This document shows, in pieces, positions 43,253 through 53,810 of a stretch of 64,000 nucleotides of DNA; the stretch's first letter is position 1, and each line of letters opens with the position of its first letter. The position numbers and the translations under genes were made by a program. This stretch comes from Isoetes taiwanensis (Eukaryota; Streptophyta; Lycopodiopsida; Isoetales; Isoetaceae). Under the pieces are notes generated by a model that searched no databases, had not been told where the DNA came from, and was given only the letters and a program-made list of their open reading frames with translations. Where the stretch lies: assembly GCA_021234155.1 (NCBI GenBank), contig JAJEKV010000032.1:14836283-14900282 (forward strand), written 5' to 3'.

Positions 43253-44321
43253 GTATGATGCCGACCAAAGCCAAAGGAATGCACAGAATGCTAGAGATAC
43301 TAGAAGAGTTTTGTTTGGAGACAGGATTGACAGTCGACCTGGACAAAACAAAAATAGTGACCTTCGGTACAAAGACAAAACACAAGCCCTTTAAATACAA
43401 GGGACAAGAGCTAGAGGAAACGACAGGGTACAGGTATTGGGATATGACACACATAGTGGGGGGAAGTGGTCAAAAGGGGCAGACAACAGATTCCAAGCAG
43501 CATGATGAATTACTGTAACAACAGCAGGATCACCAACTGGGAAATCAAAACATACCTATTTAGCACATTAGTAGCATCAACACAGCTGTACGGATGTGAG
43601 ACATGGGGGCCAGGTCTATCAGAGAAGAAATGGGAAAAACAGGAAGGAATACTGAGGCAATGGCACGGACAGGAATTCCAGGTGAAGGCAGGTACATCAT
43701 TAGCAACAATCATATATGAAACAGGGGAAAAGCCAATGGAAGTGAGAGCATGGGAAAGAACAATCAGGTACCTAATAAAGGACAACAATTATGGAAAAGA
43801 GGACGAACTATCGTCACTGGCAATAGATGAATCAGCAAAGCAACACATAGTAACAGGCAAGGGATGGTTTAACGAAGTGGCGAAGTGGACGGCAAGCATG
43901 GGGATGCAACTAAGCCATATTATACAAGCGGATGGATGGGACGAAGAATGGACAAGCAGGGCAATGAGGAGCTGGCTAGCACAAAGACACAGGGGCCTAA
44001 AAGCATCAAATTGGGAGCCTTCAATCCAGGGGGACAGATAGGACATATCACATACAAAAGCAACATGTTGAATAGGAGCAACAGAGGAATGTTGGCTTCA
44101 GAATGGGAAGCCACGACCTCCGAATTGAGAAAGATAGATGGAGAAAAATAGATAGAGCAGAGCGAATATGTCGACTATGTGACTCAGGGAAAATAGAAGA
44201 CGAAGCACATATGGTCAAGGAATGCCCGGTCTACGGACATAAAGGTCCAAATTTAACAAGGTCGGTGGGATCTCCCACTCCCAAAGACCGATGGACAAAG
44301 AAGAGACACTCACAGATGTAG
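43253..44321 (+). pseudogene. LINE-A RT thumb and C-terminal zinc motif
   Basis: Continues in shifted frames. DDLGMMPTKAKGMHRML at about 43245-43295 and GLTVDLDKTKIVTFG (about 43325) complete RT; LVASTQLYGCETWGPGL (about 43570) starts the post-RT region; and ERICRLCDSGKIEDEAHMVK (about 44163) is the C-terminal C-C-H-C motif typical of this LINE group. Frames change near 43440, 43490, 44030 and 44110. Confidence 0.82.
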
Positions 44322-44628
44322 CGAAAGCTATAAAAGAGATGATAATAAGACACCGGGGGGTGCACAAAGAGAGAGGGCTAATAATCTGAGAAGCACTGTT
44401 GAGGCGAATCAGAGAGGCCCACAAAGTACAGTTCAAAACTGTTTATAACGATGCATTGTGTATGGCCAAGAAGCCAGCTATAAGCACGATGCGGGTATTA
44501 CAAAGAACAAGAGAAGCCCGCTAGATGGCTACATAAACCTATGCGTCTGTTTGTTGGCAGCACCTTTTGGGAGCTCGCAGGATGCTACACAAGTCCGGGG
44601 GCCTCACGGCCTGAGGGACGTTAATGTA

Positions 44629-44652
44629 TATTCTATTCTATTCTATTCTATA
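44629..44652 (+). repeat. (TATTC)n 3' tail of LINE-A
   Basis: About four and a half TATTC units follow ggacgttaatg. The same junction type is seen at 9340-9381 and 53352-53398. Confidence 0.85.
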
Positions 44653-46134
44653 ACCTGCATTTCCAACATTGAAATTTTGGTAAAGTTGAAAATCTGATAC
44701 CCAGACTAGACATTCATTCTAAGCACATTAAATTGAATAGAACTAAAGAAATTATTTAGATTCACAAACGACAAGATGCCTTGACTTGCCATATTAAGTT
44801 CAGTACTGTAAGCAATTAAATAATAACAATGTAAAGCCCATCAACTTACAGGTTGATACGCAGCTGCTGCTGGTAGCGCAACATCAATACATAAATATGG
44901 AACAAAACCATATGTGTGAGACAAACTGGTTTGAATAGCATGTATTCAAACTACAAATTGACAAACCTAAGTTATCAACTGAACATAGTGGTAAAATGCC
45001 ATACAAAATTTCCCTTGACAATTTATGCTAAGGACGGCATTCCAACATACTATTTAACTGTAGTCCACACAATAACATGGTGTAGAGCAAAATAGTGCAT
45101 ATACTCCTTCGTTAGAGACAAAGAAGACAGATCTTATGTTTTGTTGTTGTATGAATCCTGCAAATGATAATTAAAGAGAGACTTGCAGCTATTCTTTCCA
45201 GATTTTACAATGCTATGTTACATACTAGAAGGGTACTCGGTATTTTTGGATGCACTTTACATTCCAGAGCTCTGCTAGACATAATATGGTTTACAAATGC
45301 ATTAGCCATAAAACATGCATTCCAAAATAACGCATTCTTCTTCAACATTTATAAGCAAAACGACCTCAATGAAGAAATAATATGTAAAAAAGAAGGTTTC
45401 CATATCTGACCCTTCCAACCATTATCGATTTGCAGACCAGAATTTTGCAGCTGCAAATAATGACACACTCTGATATGATAATCTGATGCATTTCTCAAAA
45501 TGTATTGCTCTGTTTTGCCGATAGAACTAGGAATCACGGGCTGGAAGAAAGCTCAACACTCAGAGTAAGAATGCAAGCATGAAAACTTTACCTGGTATCA
45601 ACTGATCTTGGCAAAATCGGTAAGCACTCTAGCATATTATGCCTTAATATTAGAACGACGTCATTGCCAATTTGGTTGTTACGGAGAATCCATTTGAAAC
45701 ATTGCACATTGCAATACGAATCAGGAATCGCTACATGGAAATTCTTAAAGATTCTGTGACATGATGAGAAGTCAAGATTCTGGAACAAGGATTGAACACT
45801 GCGTTGCGGCCCTGCCATCCCATGATCTTTGCTCTGCCAAACAAATGGGGCAGTTTCTTGTTGGTTCTTTCCAAGAAAGATATCTCACCTTTACCCTATT
45901 GTTCTAGAATCATTCTTTGGAACTCTGATTAGAACACATAGGAGCAGCTTCACTAACTATTTCGAATAGCCCTAACTAATGAACTGAACACTAAATTTTT
46001 ACAAGACTCGCCTCCTTTGCAGTAAAATTGTAAGCTCCTACTCCCAGCCAAGAAATAGCTCTGCAGGTATTTATGGAGCAGAACACACTGATTCAAAGCA
46101 TGTAAATGAAGAAAAATCGATGATGAACTTTTAC
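44653..46134 (-). CDS. Exon-like ORFs of an unidentified minus-strand gene
   Basis: Minus-strand frame 45833-45592 is open for 80 codons (SKDHGMAGPQRSVQSLFQ ... RHNMLECLPILPRS). It starts after a pyrimidine-rich gtttggcag and ends at a near-consensus donor (accag/gtaaag). Frame 45540-45347 is open after ctttcttccag (PVIPSSIGKTEQYILRNA, VCHYLQLQNSGLQ) and ends at a stop. The phases of the two do not join directly (2 against 0), so an exon is missing, the model is wrong, or the gene is decayed. I do not recognise the protein. Nothing else is seen in 44653-45346. Confidence 0.33.
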
Positions 46135-46241
46135 CAGATCTTTAGTTTGAAAAAATCGTAAAACCTCTGATCCTTGTAAGTATGGAGGGCGAATCTATGA
46201 AAAAATGCTTGGCTTCCGGTAGAAATCATGGTGAATAGCAT
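46135..46241 (-). CDS. Possible first exon of the same minus-strand gene
   Basis: ATG at 46241 (second ATG at 46229) opens a frame MLFTMISTGSQAFFHRFALH and ends at a GT donor (ctg/gtaaaag) at 46135. Its position upstream of the two exon-like frames suggests a gene start. Protein unidentified; phase 2 does not match the next exon-like frame. Confidence 0.25.
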
Positions 46242-46539
46242 AGATTTCGTCTTCGTGGAGTGGACGAAGTCGAGTAAGGCAGAAGTTCGTTTCATAGAAT
46301 GGCGGGCGAATTAAACAATATTAATAAATGAGGTAACCTACTATCCCTTAGCATTAAAAATTATTAAATTCATAAAAAATCGCATTTTGGCGAAAATTTA
46401 CCCCTTAAGGGAAACCCTGACAAAAACAAGGGTTCGGGGGGGATTTTGATGTAAAAAAACAATTCTTGAAATCATAGACTATATCCCCAAAATAAATGGC
46501 CCGTTATATAAAAAAAATATAGATTTAAGATAAAACTAA

Positions 46540-46640
46540 TCACATTAGCTCACTAGTTATATTGGTCAAAGTAGTCTTATTAGGACATTGAGTTATTTTG
46601 GTAGAGGTTCAAGCCCCCATATTTCATATCTAAAACCTTA
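46540..46640 (+). repeat. tRNA-like SINE fragment (weak)
   Basis: A box A-like ttagctcactag and a box B-like aggttcaagcccc at about 46608 recall a tRNA-derived SINE head. No tail or target duplication was found. The flanks 46242-46539 and 46641-46724 contain nothing recognised. Confidence 0.2.
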
Positions 46641-46724
46641 GGCAAAACCGTATAAAGACTCGATATTCCATCAAAACCTTAGGTAAACACATATTTCAAA
46701 TTTCAAAACCATAGGCGTCTCCAA

Positions 46725-46900
46725 TCATAAATGATCATAAACGAAACGAGAGGTGCTTAGAGGCTCCAATATACGATCTGGCTCATAGGATCGACAGATT
46801 CGACGACTGTGGTCATAAATGATCATAAACGAAATGAGAGGTGCTTAGAGGCTCCAATATATGATCTGGCTCATAGGATCGACGGATTCGACGAGTGTGG
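46725..46900. repeat. 88-bp tandem duplication
   Basis: tcataaatgatcataaacga starts at 46725 and again at 46813. The two 88-bp units differ by only a few substitutions (cgaaac/cgaaat, atacga/atatga, gacaga/gacgga). Confidence 0.9.
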
Positions 46901-48078
46901 TAGTCTAGGGTGCACCATTGATCTCATCATAGGACAGAATTTCCACTTCCTTGGCAGGAGATTCTTGCTTCCTGAAATTGTCCTAAAATTACTTGATCAG
47001 CAGTTATCCATTAATGTTGTTTGATTGTTTCTGAAGTAGGAAACACTGCCTGATCAGAAAACCATGGCTTCTGTATCACTGGGATAATCTCCAAACAGAC
47101 GTAGGAGGAACTTGAGATATCTGCTGCTTAAGGCAGTACTTTCTTTGAAAGCATCACCCTTCCTAGTTGCATGGATTTATCATGCTCATTTAATTAGTCA
47201 TGCTAGGATATTTCTCTCAAGCTGTTTGTTGCTTCTGTCTGGCATGCTAAAGCAACCCCATAGAAAGAAAAGTCGCCAAGGAGACTATGGTACCAAAATA
47301 GAAAGGTCATAAGCTGCTTGTCCAAGAAACTCAAGTAGGCTCCAGCTAAAGAAGCAAATATGTTGAGGATCCACTTGAAATTTCCAGTGCATAAAGAACC
47401 CTAGAGCTCTCAAAATTTGTAAGCTGAAACCCATTTAAACCTCCTTTCATTCTGCCAACATTAGCTCCGTTGCATGATGCATTTGTGCATACTAGAGCCG
47501 CATTGCCCACAAATGATCCACGTGAACTACTTAAAATTTATTCCATAATGAGAAACATTTCCCAATACCCCAATAAAGACTGATGTCGCCAAGCAGAAGC
47601 ACTTGGAGACTAGAAATGTTGTCAAGTTCCATTTGAACAATTTCATCGAAGAATTTTATCACTCAAAAGATGCCAAAGCTACCAACACGAGCGAATACCA
47701 TTAAGGATAGGGTTACAAAATTTGCCAAATAAGTCGAAAAGGCCTCCTCCCTAAGGTGCAAGTAGCCCCACAAGCCCATCAGGAGAAAGAATACTCGAAG
47801 AAGGCAGTGGACTTTCGATTGAATGGAAACCAATTTCCTAAGGGATTTTACGTGGATAGCCTAGAATTCCAGCAAAAGTTGTAGGGGAGGTTAGGCAAGC
47901 CTGCTAAAAAGTAAAGTTAGGGGGGGAGGAAATTTCAATGTATTATAGGCCTAGTTTAAAACCTATAATGTTCCTGCGTGCAATGTTAAAAGGGATGGGC
48001 AACATTTTCTTAAAATATGTGGTCAATACAATGCCACGTGACATGAAATCCCCCCCCCCCCAACACAAAACTTTAGGT
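46901..48078. other. Unassigned, probably decayed element
   Basis: No recognised protein domain on either strand. The stretch ends with a run of 12 C at 48050-48061 just before the long palindrome. Confidence 0.35.
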
Positions 48079-48186
48079 GGGAAAATGTGTCGAAGGAGGC
48101 AATTTTGCCTGGTTCGAACCTAGCTCGCCCTAATGGGCTCGCCGGACCCGTACCAGGCGAAATTGCCTCCTCCGGCACATTATCCC
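48079..48186. repeat. Imperfect palindrome with 35-bp arms (foldback/MITE-like)
   Basis: 48079-48113 pairs with 48152-48186 in register with about four mismatches; the inner 20 bases (aggaggcaattttgcctggt) have one mismatch. The 38-bp centre contains another small hairpin (gccc taat gggc). No ORF. Confidence 0.9.
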
Positions 48187-48229
48187 TAACAAAACAAGCC
48201 CTTGCATATATGGCATACAATACACATTT

Positions 48230-48290
48230 GTTACACGTGGCATACATGTGTATAGACTAGACTGATTTGTTACACGTGGCTGCACGTGTA
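48230..48290. promoter_or_regulatory. Cluster of three G-boxes
   Basis: CACGTG at 48234-48239, 48273-48278 and 48283-48288, the first two within acacgtggc, inside an imperfect ~40-bp tandem repeat. G-boxes bind bZIP and bHLH factors. No gene start is recognised just downstream, so function is unproven. Confidence 0.35.
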
Positions 48291-48302
48291 TATGCTAGAA
48301 TG

Positions 48303-50208
48303 ATAGGAAATGTGTCACCAGGGGTTATTAGGCAAAAAAAAAAAAAACAAAGTGCTGCGCACGAGGGGTTGCCCTCCGATGGCCTGAGAATGTGTTTTCA
48401 TGGGTTCTATTTGGCCTTTTCGTGTTGGAAATGTGTTTTCATGGTTTCTATTTCGTTTTTTCATGTTGGGTCTTTTTTGTTTTGTGCCATGTGAATGCTA
48501 TGAACCTAGGGTGCCATTTAGCGCAAGAGTTTTGAGTTTTCTTTCGAAGCTGTGCAGGTTTATTTACTGCTTATGCCTCTAATAGACTTGGGATCTTGTA
48601 AGAGTGCCTCCACCTTTTCAGATTAGCTAACTTCCTTTGTTGGAACATCTCCTAGCTGAAAGATAACGTCATTATATCAAGTTCCATCCAAGAGAGTATC
48701 CTGACATATTTTTATGACTTTAGGTTCATTGACCATACTTGATGCACGTCCAGATGGAGTCATTTTCAGGGAACTTGTTCCAGAATTAATTCCTTGATCA
48801 TATTTTGGATAAGTTTTTAATTGATCATATTTACTTGATCATATTTTGGATAAGTTTTTAATTGTACCTTTCTCTATGGCCTTCTCTATGTGCAGCCGAC
48901 TTTGGAAACACAGTCCTTGATATCAATTACATGGGTAATGCAAACAGTTCTTTTGGTGATCGCATCTTCCTAATATAGTAGAACTTAAACTCAAGGTCTA
49001 ACTATTTATTTCTCTCATATATGGAGCATGTGCCTTTGTGCTAAACATTATCCTCCCCGATGTAAATTGTCAACTATGTGAAGCCACATTGTTCCATCTT
49101 TGTTGTAATGCAAATCTTTGAGTTAATTACAATTCTTCGGCAACTTTGTGTGGCACAAGAGTACTTGTATGAAGTTACTAAGAAAAAACATAAACTAGAA
49201 AAGGCAAGGCTTAAGGATTCATTTGTCCTGTTGCCTGTAAACTCAAAAAGACCATACACCTTTGTTAAAATATTATACGAGAGAAGTGCCAATCTCGGGG
49301 CTTGGATGCTAGAAGAAGCCATTTTTACAATTTATACATTTTACTTTGTAGTTTTTATTGCATGATCTAACACATTCAAAAAAAAAATAGCTGGAACCAA
49401 TATGCCACTAGTTAGAAACAGTCAAATAGGCTGATCTCATTCCAAAATGCATTGTTCACTTTATATGGTACAAATGCCAATCAAAAAACATGTACAATGC
49501 TTTGCCTTCCAAATTGATAGTATACAAAAAAGATCCATCTATGTACAACCTCTAATCTATTCTCTCTGCTCCCTATTCTCATAGTGATGCTCAAATGAAA
49601 CTTGGGCTTGAGCTCGTATGTGCATTGGTTGGTTCCTCGTTTATTGTAAATGCATAAGTCATTCAAAATTTCCTTCAAGAAAGCCTATACAGAAACACAA
49701 ATTAGCACTTTCAGACTACTAAGAGACGCTTTAGCTGCATGCCTAAGCAAAAAATTGGGCCAAGGGAAGAACTTCCACTTGAACAATGGCAACAAATTTC
49801 ATGAGAGGTTCTTCAAAAGATGCGACATTATTATTGTAGACGTTAATTTGTCTTTGGAAGAAGCTTACAACTAGTTGGTCTATTTCACCGCACAAGTTGT
49901 TTCAACGCCGCAATTGGTTTGCCTCTCAAACAATTTGAACACAATATCCTCCAGTTCACCACGCCTTTTCAAAAGCAATTTTATTTTGTCCTGAAGTTTA
50001 AACAACCATTGGATATTATGACATAATGTGATGCTTAAATACTATCATCCCTCGGTCATTTTGTAACACTTACAACCCATCAAAAAGCCAATACAATTGA
50101 AGTCATGAGCTAAGCTCATATATGCCACATACCTATAAGGTTCTTGTCTTCACCATGGATTTATTCACCGCCACGGCAGAAGTTTTCGGTTCATCAATGT
50201 CGATTACT
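48303..50208. other. No supported gene; small tandem duplications
   Basis: A ~41-bp unit (cttgatcatattttggataa) is repeated at 48793 and 48834. Around 48390-48470 atgtgttttcatgg is repeated. A plus-strand ORF at 49078-49365 (VTKKKHKLEKARLKDSFV) has no recognised domain. Confidence 0.35.
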
Positions 50209-50768
50209 TTGGCCCACTTTCGTGGCCAACATCCTCCATTTTCCATTTATGCATTTATGCATTGCTTCACATTCTTTTTATTAGACCCATTGTTGACAAA
50301 TTCGGTTTCCACTATTGCACAAAGCTTTTCTAGTTCTATTCATATTTCTTTCTCCGTTGCAACTATGCCAAAGAAAATGAAGATGTTTGAGAAAACGTAG
50401 AGACCATTGCATACATTTGATATAGCCATGTCGCGCCAAGAAAAAAGCACTATTTATGGGGAAAGGCCTAGAATGAGGTCCAAATTTAGGCATATCCAAA
50501 CAAGGGGCAAGATTGAGCGGCATAAGATGAGGTCGGTTTGATTCTGATTGCTTGAAAATACATAAAAGCGGGGTTTATGGGAAAGGAAGCTCACCTTATA
50601 GGTCTTGGGGAGAGAAACGGAGAAAGAAATATGAATAGAACTAGAAAAGCTTTGTGCAATAGTGGAAACCGAATTTGTCAACAATGGGTCTAATAAAAGA
50701 GAAATGTGAAGCAATGCATAAATGCATAAATGGAAAAACGGAGGATGTTGGCCACGAAAGTGGGCCAA
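50209..50768. repeat. Large inverted repeat, ~150-bp arms
   Basis: 50209-50358 and 50616-50768 are reverse complements with only two short differing patches (more than 90 percent identity by eye), separated by about 257 bp. Both arms read the same peptide on opposite strands (PLLTNSVSTIAQSFSSSIHI), which explains mirror-image ORFs here. The left arm begins with its own small hairpin (ttggcc...ggccaa). RNA from either strand would fold into a long hairpin. Confidence 0.95.
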
Positions 50769-51787
50769 CAGTACCGTTGGCATTTATGTTAAAGGAGTGT
50801 TCAATCTTTCCTTCCAGAACTAGTTTACCTGCAAAGTTCCCATCAAGTTTCAGAACAAGGGTCAAAAGGCAAGAGGTGGCCCAACTGAATATTGCAACAA
50901 GAATAATAACACAGGGTGCCGCAACATACTGCATGTATTAGAACTTCCTACATTATATTTATGTATGACCTTTGCACACTCGTGTCAAAGGAGTGATGCC
51001 TTTTAACTGTCTAATGGCTGTTCCATTGATGCCGAAATCCCAGAGATGTCATGAATGTAAAAATAGCGAGATGACCTTAACCGGGAGTAGCAAATCAAAA
51101 CACCTTCTGTGCCAACCAAGTGCTCTACCTCATAGCTACCGAAAACCTACCTTCATCTCAAGAGTCAGGAGGCACATCCTGCCATATTTCTTCATATTGT
51201 ATCACCACCATTTTTTGTGCTTGTAAGTTAGAATATCTATGATGGGTAGTATTCCGCTAGACAAATCTAAGATCTGCCCTTGAGACCTTACATTTCTAAT
51301 CACACATTACGGCAATGTCCCAGATCTCACCGTGTGTGGGAGTGTAGGGATGCAAACCTTGGGGCAGGGCAATGCTAGTTATTGTTTTCCCATACCTTCA
51401 GGCATGCAATATAGGACTGGCTTTATAGTTAAATTTATGGCATGATTTATGGAAACAATTGGTTCCTTTATATTCAGACCTTCAGGCTCGAGATGCCTAG
51501 CAAGGCTCGTTCTTAAGCAGCATATATCTCTCAAATCCCTCAAATCATATTGGAAACTGAAGAAATTACAAAAGTGGAGAAGGTTAATACCTTTCTAACA
51601 CAACTAAAAAAAGAGGCGAAATGCCAACAATTTAATAGATTTCTCGCTGCATTAAAAATGGTTGAGACCATGCGCATGATCTCCTACAACTGATACATCA
51701 GATTTTTTAACTATTCTGAGAGGATGTCTTGGAAGAACTAGCAGACTAATAGGATAATCAGAACCAGAAGGCTTTGTCCTCTTGTAG
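50769..51787. other. Unassigned DNA
   Basis: No protein domain or repeat recognised between the inverted repeat and the exon at 51788. Upstream exons of the next gene could lie here but were not identified. Confidence 0.35.
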
Positions 51788-52529
51788 TGGGGACCCCGAG
51801 TGTCCCGAAGGGCAATTGCTAAAAGCATCATTATAGAGGCATCGCCTGCTATTTCATCGCCTGCTATTTTATCACCTGCTATTTCCCTGCGGTCTGAAAA
51901 GAAACCTAGTCGGTGCTACAAATGGTGGTTCTACCTTGAGGCTAGCCAGAATATCTCGGAGGGTTCTGGAAATGGGGAAAATTTTATTGCCGCCAGTTCA
52001 TTTGGCTACTGGAACAGCCAGGTTAGAACATATTATAACTAGCAACTAAGTTACTCAGGGCATGCATTGGATTTGGTTGCAGGAAATCACATCTTATTTT
52101 TGCATCCATGATTTGAATAATGCTTGCCGATTTCGTTGTAATATGCACCATTTAGCTTTTTTAAGCATAGTTTGTATTTTTCCATGAAATCTTGCGTAAG
52201 AATTTTGTCATCTAACATGATTATTTTTTATCTTGGATCTATGTTTTTTTTAACAATCCATTCAATTGTTTTAGGAATATAGTCTGTGGTTTGTGAATTG
52301 TCAATTCTACATCCACATCAAATCCTTCTGGAACACCCTGTTATTGTGCTACATATTGATATTGAGTGTGGTCCTTCTAAATTTGTCGTCTCTAAATTAT
52401 GGAACTGCCACTAATTTTCTTGTAGATCTTGAGAACCTAGAGGCCCCTCTTCTTTCCACTCGTCCTCCGAGTTCATCCTTCAAGGGGAAGCATTCGTCCG
52501 TTGAGATACAACCTACAAGAGATATCTAG
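51788..52529 (+). CDS. Last two exons of an unidentified single-pass membrane protein
   Basis: Exon 51788-52021 starts after gtcctcttgtag and ends cag/gttaga; exon 52275-52529 starts after ttgttttag and ends with TAG. Both are phase 0 and join to 162 codons. The first exon includes SPAISSPAILSPAIS (a 17-bp unit repeated three times) and RCYKWWFYLEASQ. The second has one hydrophobic helix (FWNTLLLCYILILSVVLL) followed by a polar tail with ENLEAPLLSTRPPSSS, a leucine-based sorting-signal-like motif. Upstream exons were not found. I do not recognise the family. Confidence 0.38.
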
Positions 52530-52639
52530 ATTGGAGTGGCATTTGTTTGCACCTTTTTGCAATTCAATGAATTCATTTATTTGTCATATAAAGAGTAGTT
52601 CCTAGAGTTTCGATATATACGTTATGTACATTACAAGTA

Positions 52640-53398
52640 TTTCGTATTTGATGAGCCTTGCCTACATGGAAAGAGCATTGCACTACATGGTTTGCCCGTT
52701 GGGCTGTGCAACCAGAGCACTGCCTGATGCTTGCCAGTTCTGATCCTGAGCTTTTGCAACAATATCTTAATGGTCGTTTTTCTCAAAAGATATGGGACGC
52801 AGTTTACTTTGGCCCAAGTGAAACCGGTCATTATCATGCACACATAAATCCCACTTTGGCACGGGGCCCCAAGCTTATTTGCTTGCTTCATTGTCCAGAA
52901 CAAGCTTGTAGCTATTGCATCAATTCGCCGCGGGGGTCCCACGAATTTACGGATTGAGACATGTAGATGGGGCGGCCGCAATTGCCGCTGCGAGAAGCGA
53001 AGACTATGTGCCTCCTGTTGCCGATTCTGTGTTATTGAAGATGAAAGCCATACTCTTCTCGAGTTGCCACCGCTTTTGAGATAGTCCCGAATCATTTTTG
53101 ACCTTAGCATTCCATTCCACGCTTCCACAACTTCTCGGTAAGCACCATCACGGCATGACTTGGCATTATACATACTTGAGGTTCTAGATAAACGTCTGCA
53201 ATTACTGAGCCCTCAGTAGTCATTATCTAAGCTTGTCTAGTATCATCATTACTGCAAAGGTTTTTCCCTTGAAAACCTTTCGAGGCAGGGGTTTTTTAAT
53301 CCTAGTAGTAATGATTGTACTAGCCCATTGTATGGGTCCCATGACCTATTGGTCTCCGTGGACGTTAAAAAACTATTCTATTCTATTCTATTCTATTC
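52640..53398 (+). mobile_element. LINE-E: decayed 3' end of a LINE-A-type element
   Basis: Plus-strand frame at 52923-53084 reads NLRIETCRWGG, then RLCASCCRFCVIEDESHTLL: the same C-terminal C-C-H motif as LINE-A (ICRLCDSGKIEDEAHMV). The 3' UTR ends ggtctccgtggacgttaaaa and (TATTC)n at 53375-53398. Upstream (52660-52920) more C-terminal coding sequence is probable (YLNGRFSQKIWD) but shifted. The left end is not defined. Confidence 0.78.
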
Positions 53399-53547
53399 CT
53401 TTGTTCACATCGTCAAGTACCCTTCACCATTTACTATTCCCCTTCATCCAGCTAATTCTTAGATATCCAAATCATTCTTCAATTGTATCAAATAATCTCT
53501 CTTGGTGTAATAATATATCCTATGTATGAATACACAACATAATTTTG

Positions 53548-53810
53548 TTGAAATACTAGACACAAAGTTGGACGGCATTCTGTTATAAGTCTTAAGAAAA
53601 TGTTGTAGCTACTTAGTTATAATGTTGTTTAAAAATTGTTGCAACAACCCACTTAAATTAGACAAGTGCTCCTCACAATTCAGTTGAAATATTAGATAAA
53701 GAATTGGATACCATTTTGTTACAAGTCTTAAGAAAAGGTTGTTACATCTTAGTTATAATATTGTTCAAAAGTTGTTGCAATAACCCACTTAAATTGCGAT
53801 AAAAAAGTTG
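53548..53810. repeat. ~146-bp tandem duplication, two diverged copies
   Basis: ttgaaata(c/t)tagata begins at 53548 and 53694. The copies share taagtcttaagaaaa, cttagttataat and aacccacttaaatt with roughly 80-85 percent identity. A/T-rich, no coding potential. Confidence 0.85.

Larger units (their letters stand above)
39130..44652 (+). mobile_element. LINE-A: near full-length non-LTR element with (TATTC)n tail
   Basis: Contains tandem 5' monomers (39130-39800), ORF1 (about 39714-41144), ORF2 with endonuclease and reverse transcriptase (about 40982-44321), a short 3' UTR ending ggacgttaatg, and the microsatellite tail (TATTC)n at 44629-44652 in place of poly(A). ORF2 has an in-frame TAG in the endonuclease and a base loss at the YADD box, plus later frame changes. 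The left boundary is uncertain. A truncated poly(A) retroinsertion splits the first monomer. LINE-E at 52.7-53.4 kb is a decayed relative. Confidence 0.85.

Noticed and set aside
48050-48061. C12 run as a possible sequencing or assembly scar
   Set aside because: Homopolymers are natural in plant DNA and nothing else suggests a misassembly; it cannot be judged from one sequence.
50454-50934. Minus-strand ORFs repeating the peptide of the plus-strand ORF at 50122
   Set aside because: They arise from the inverted repeat itself and are not separate genes.
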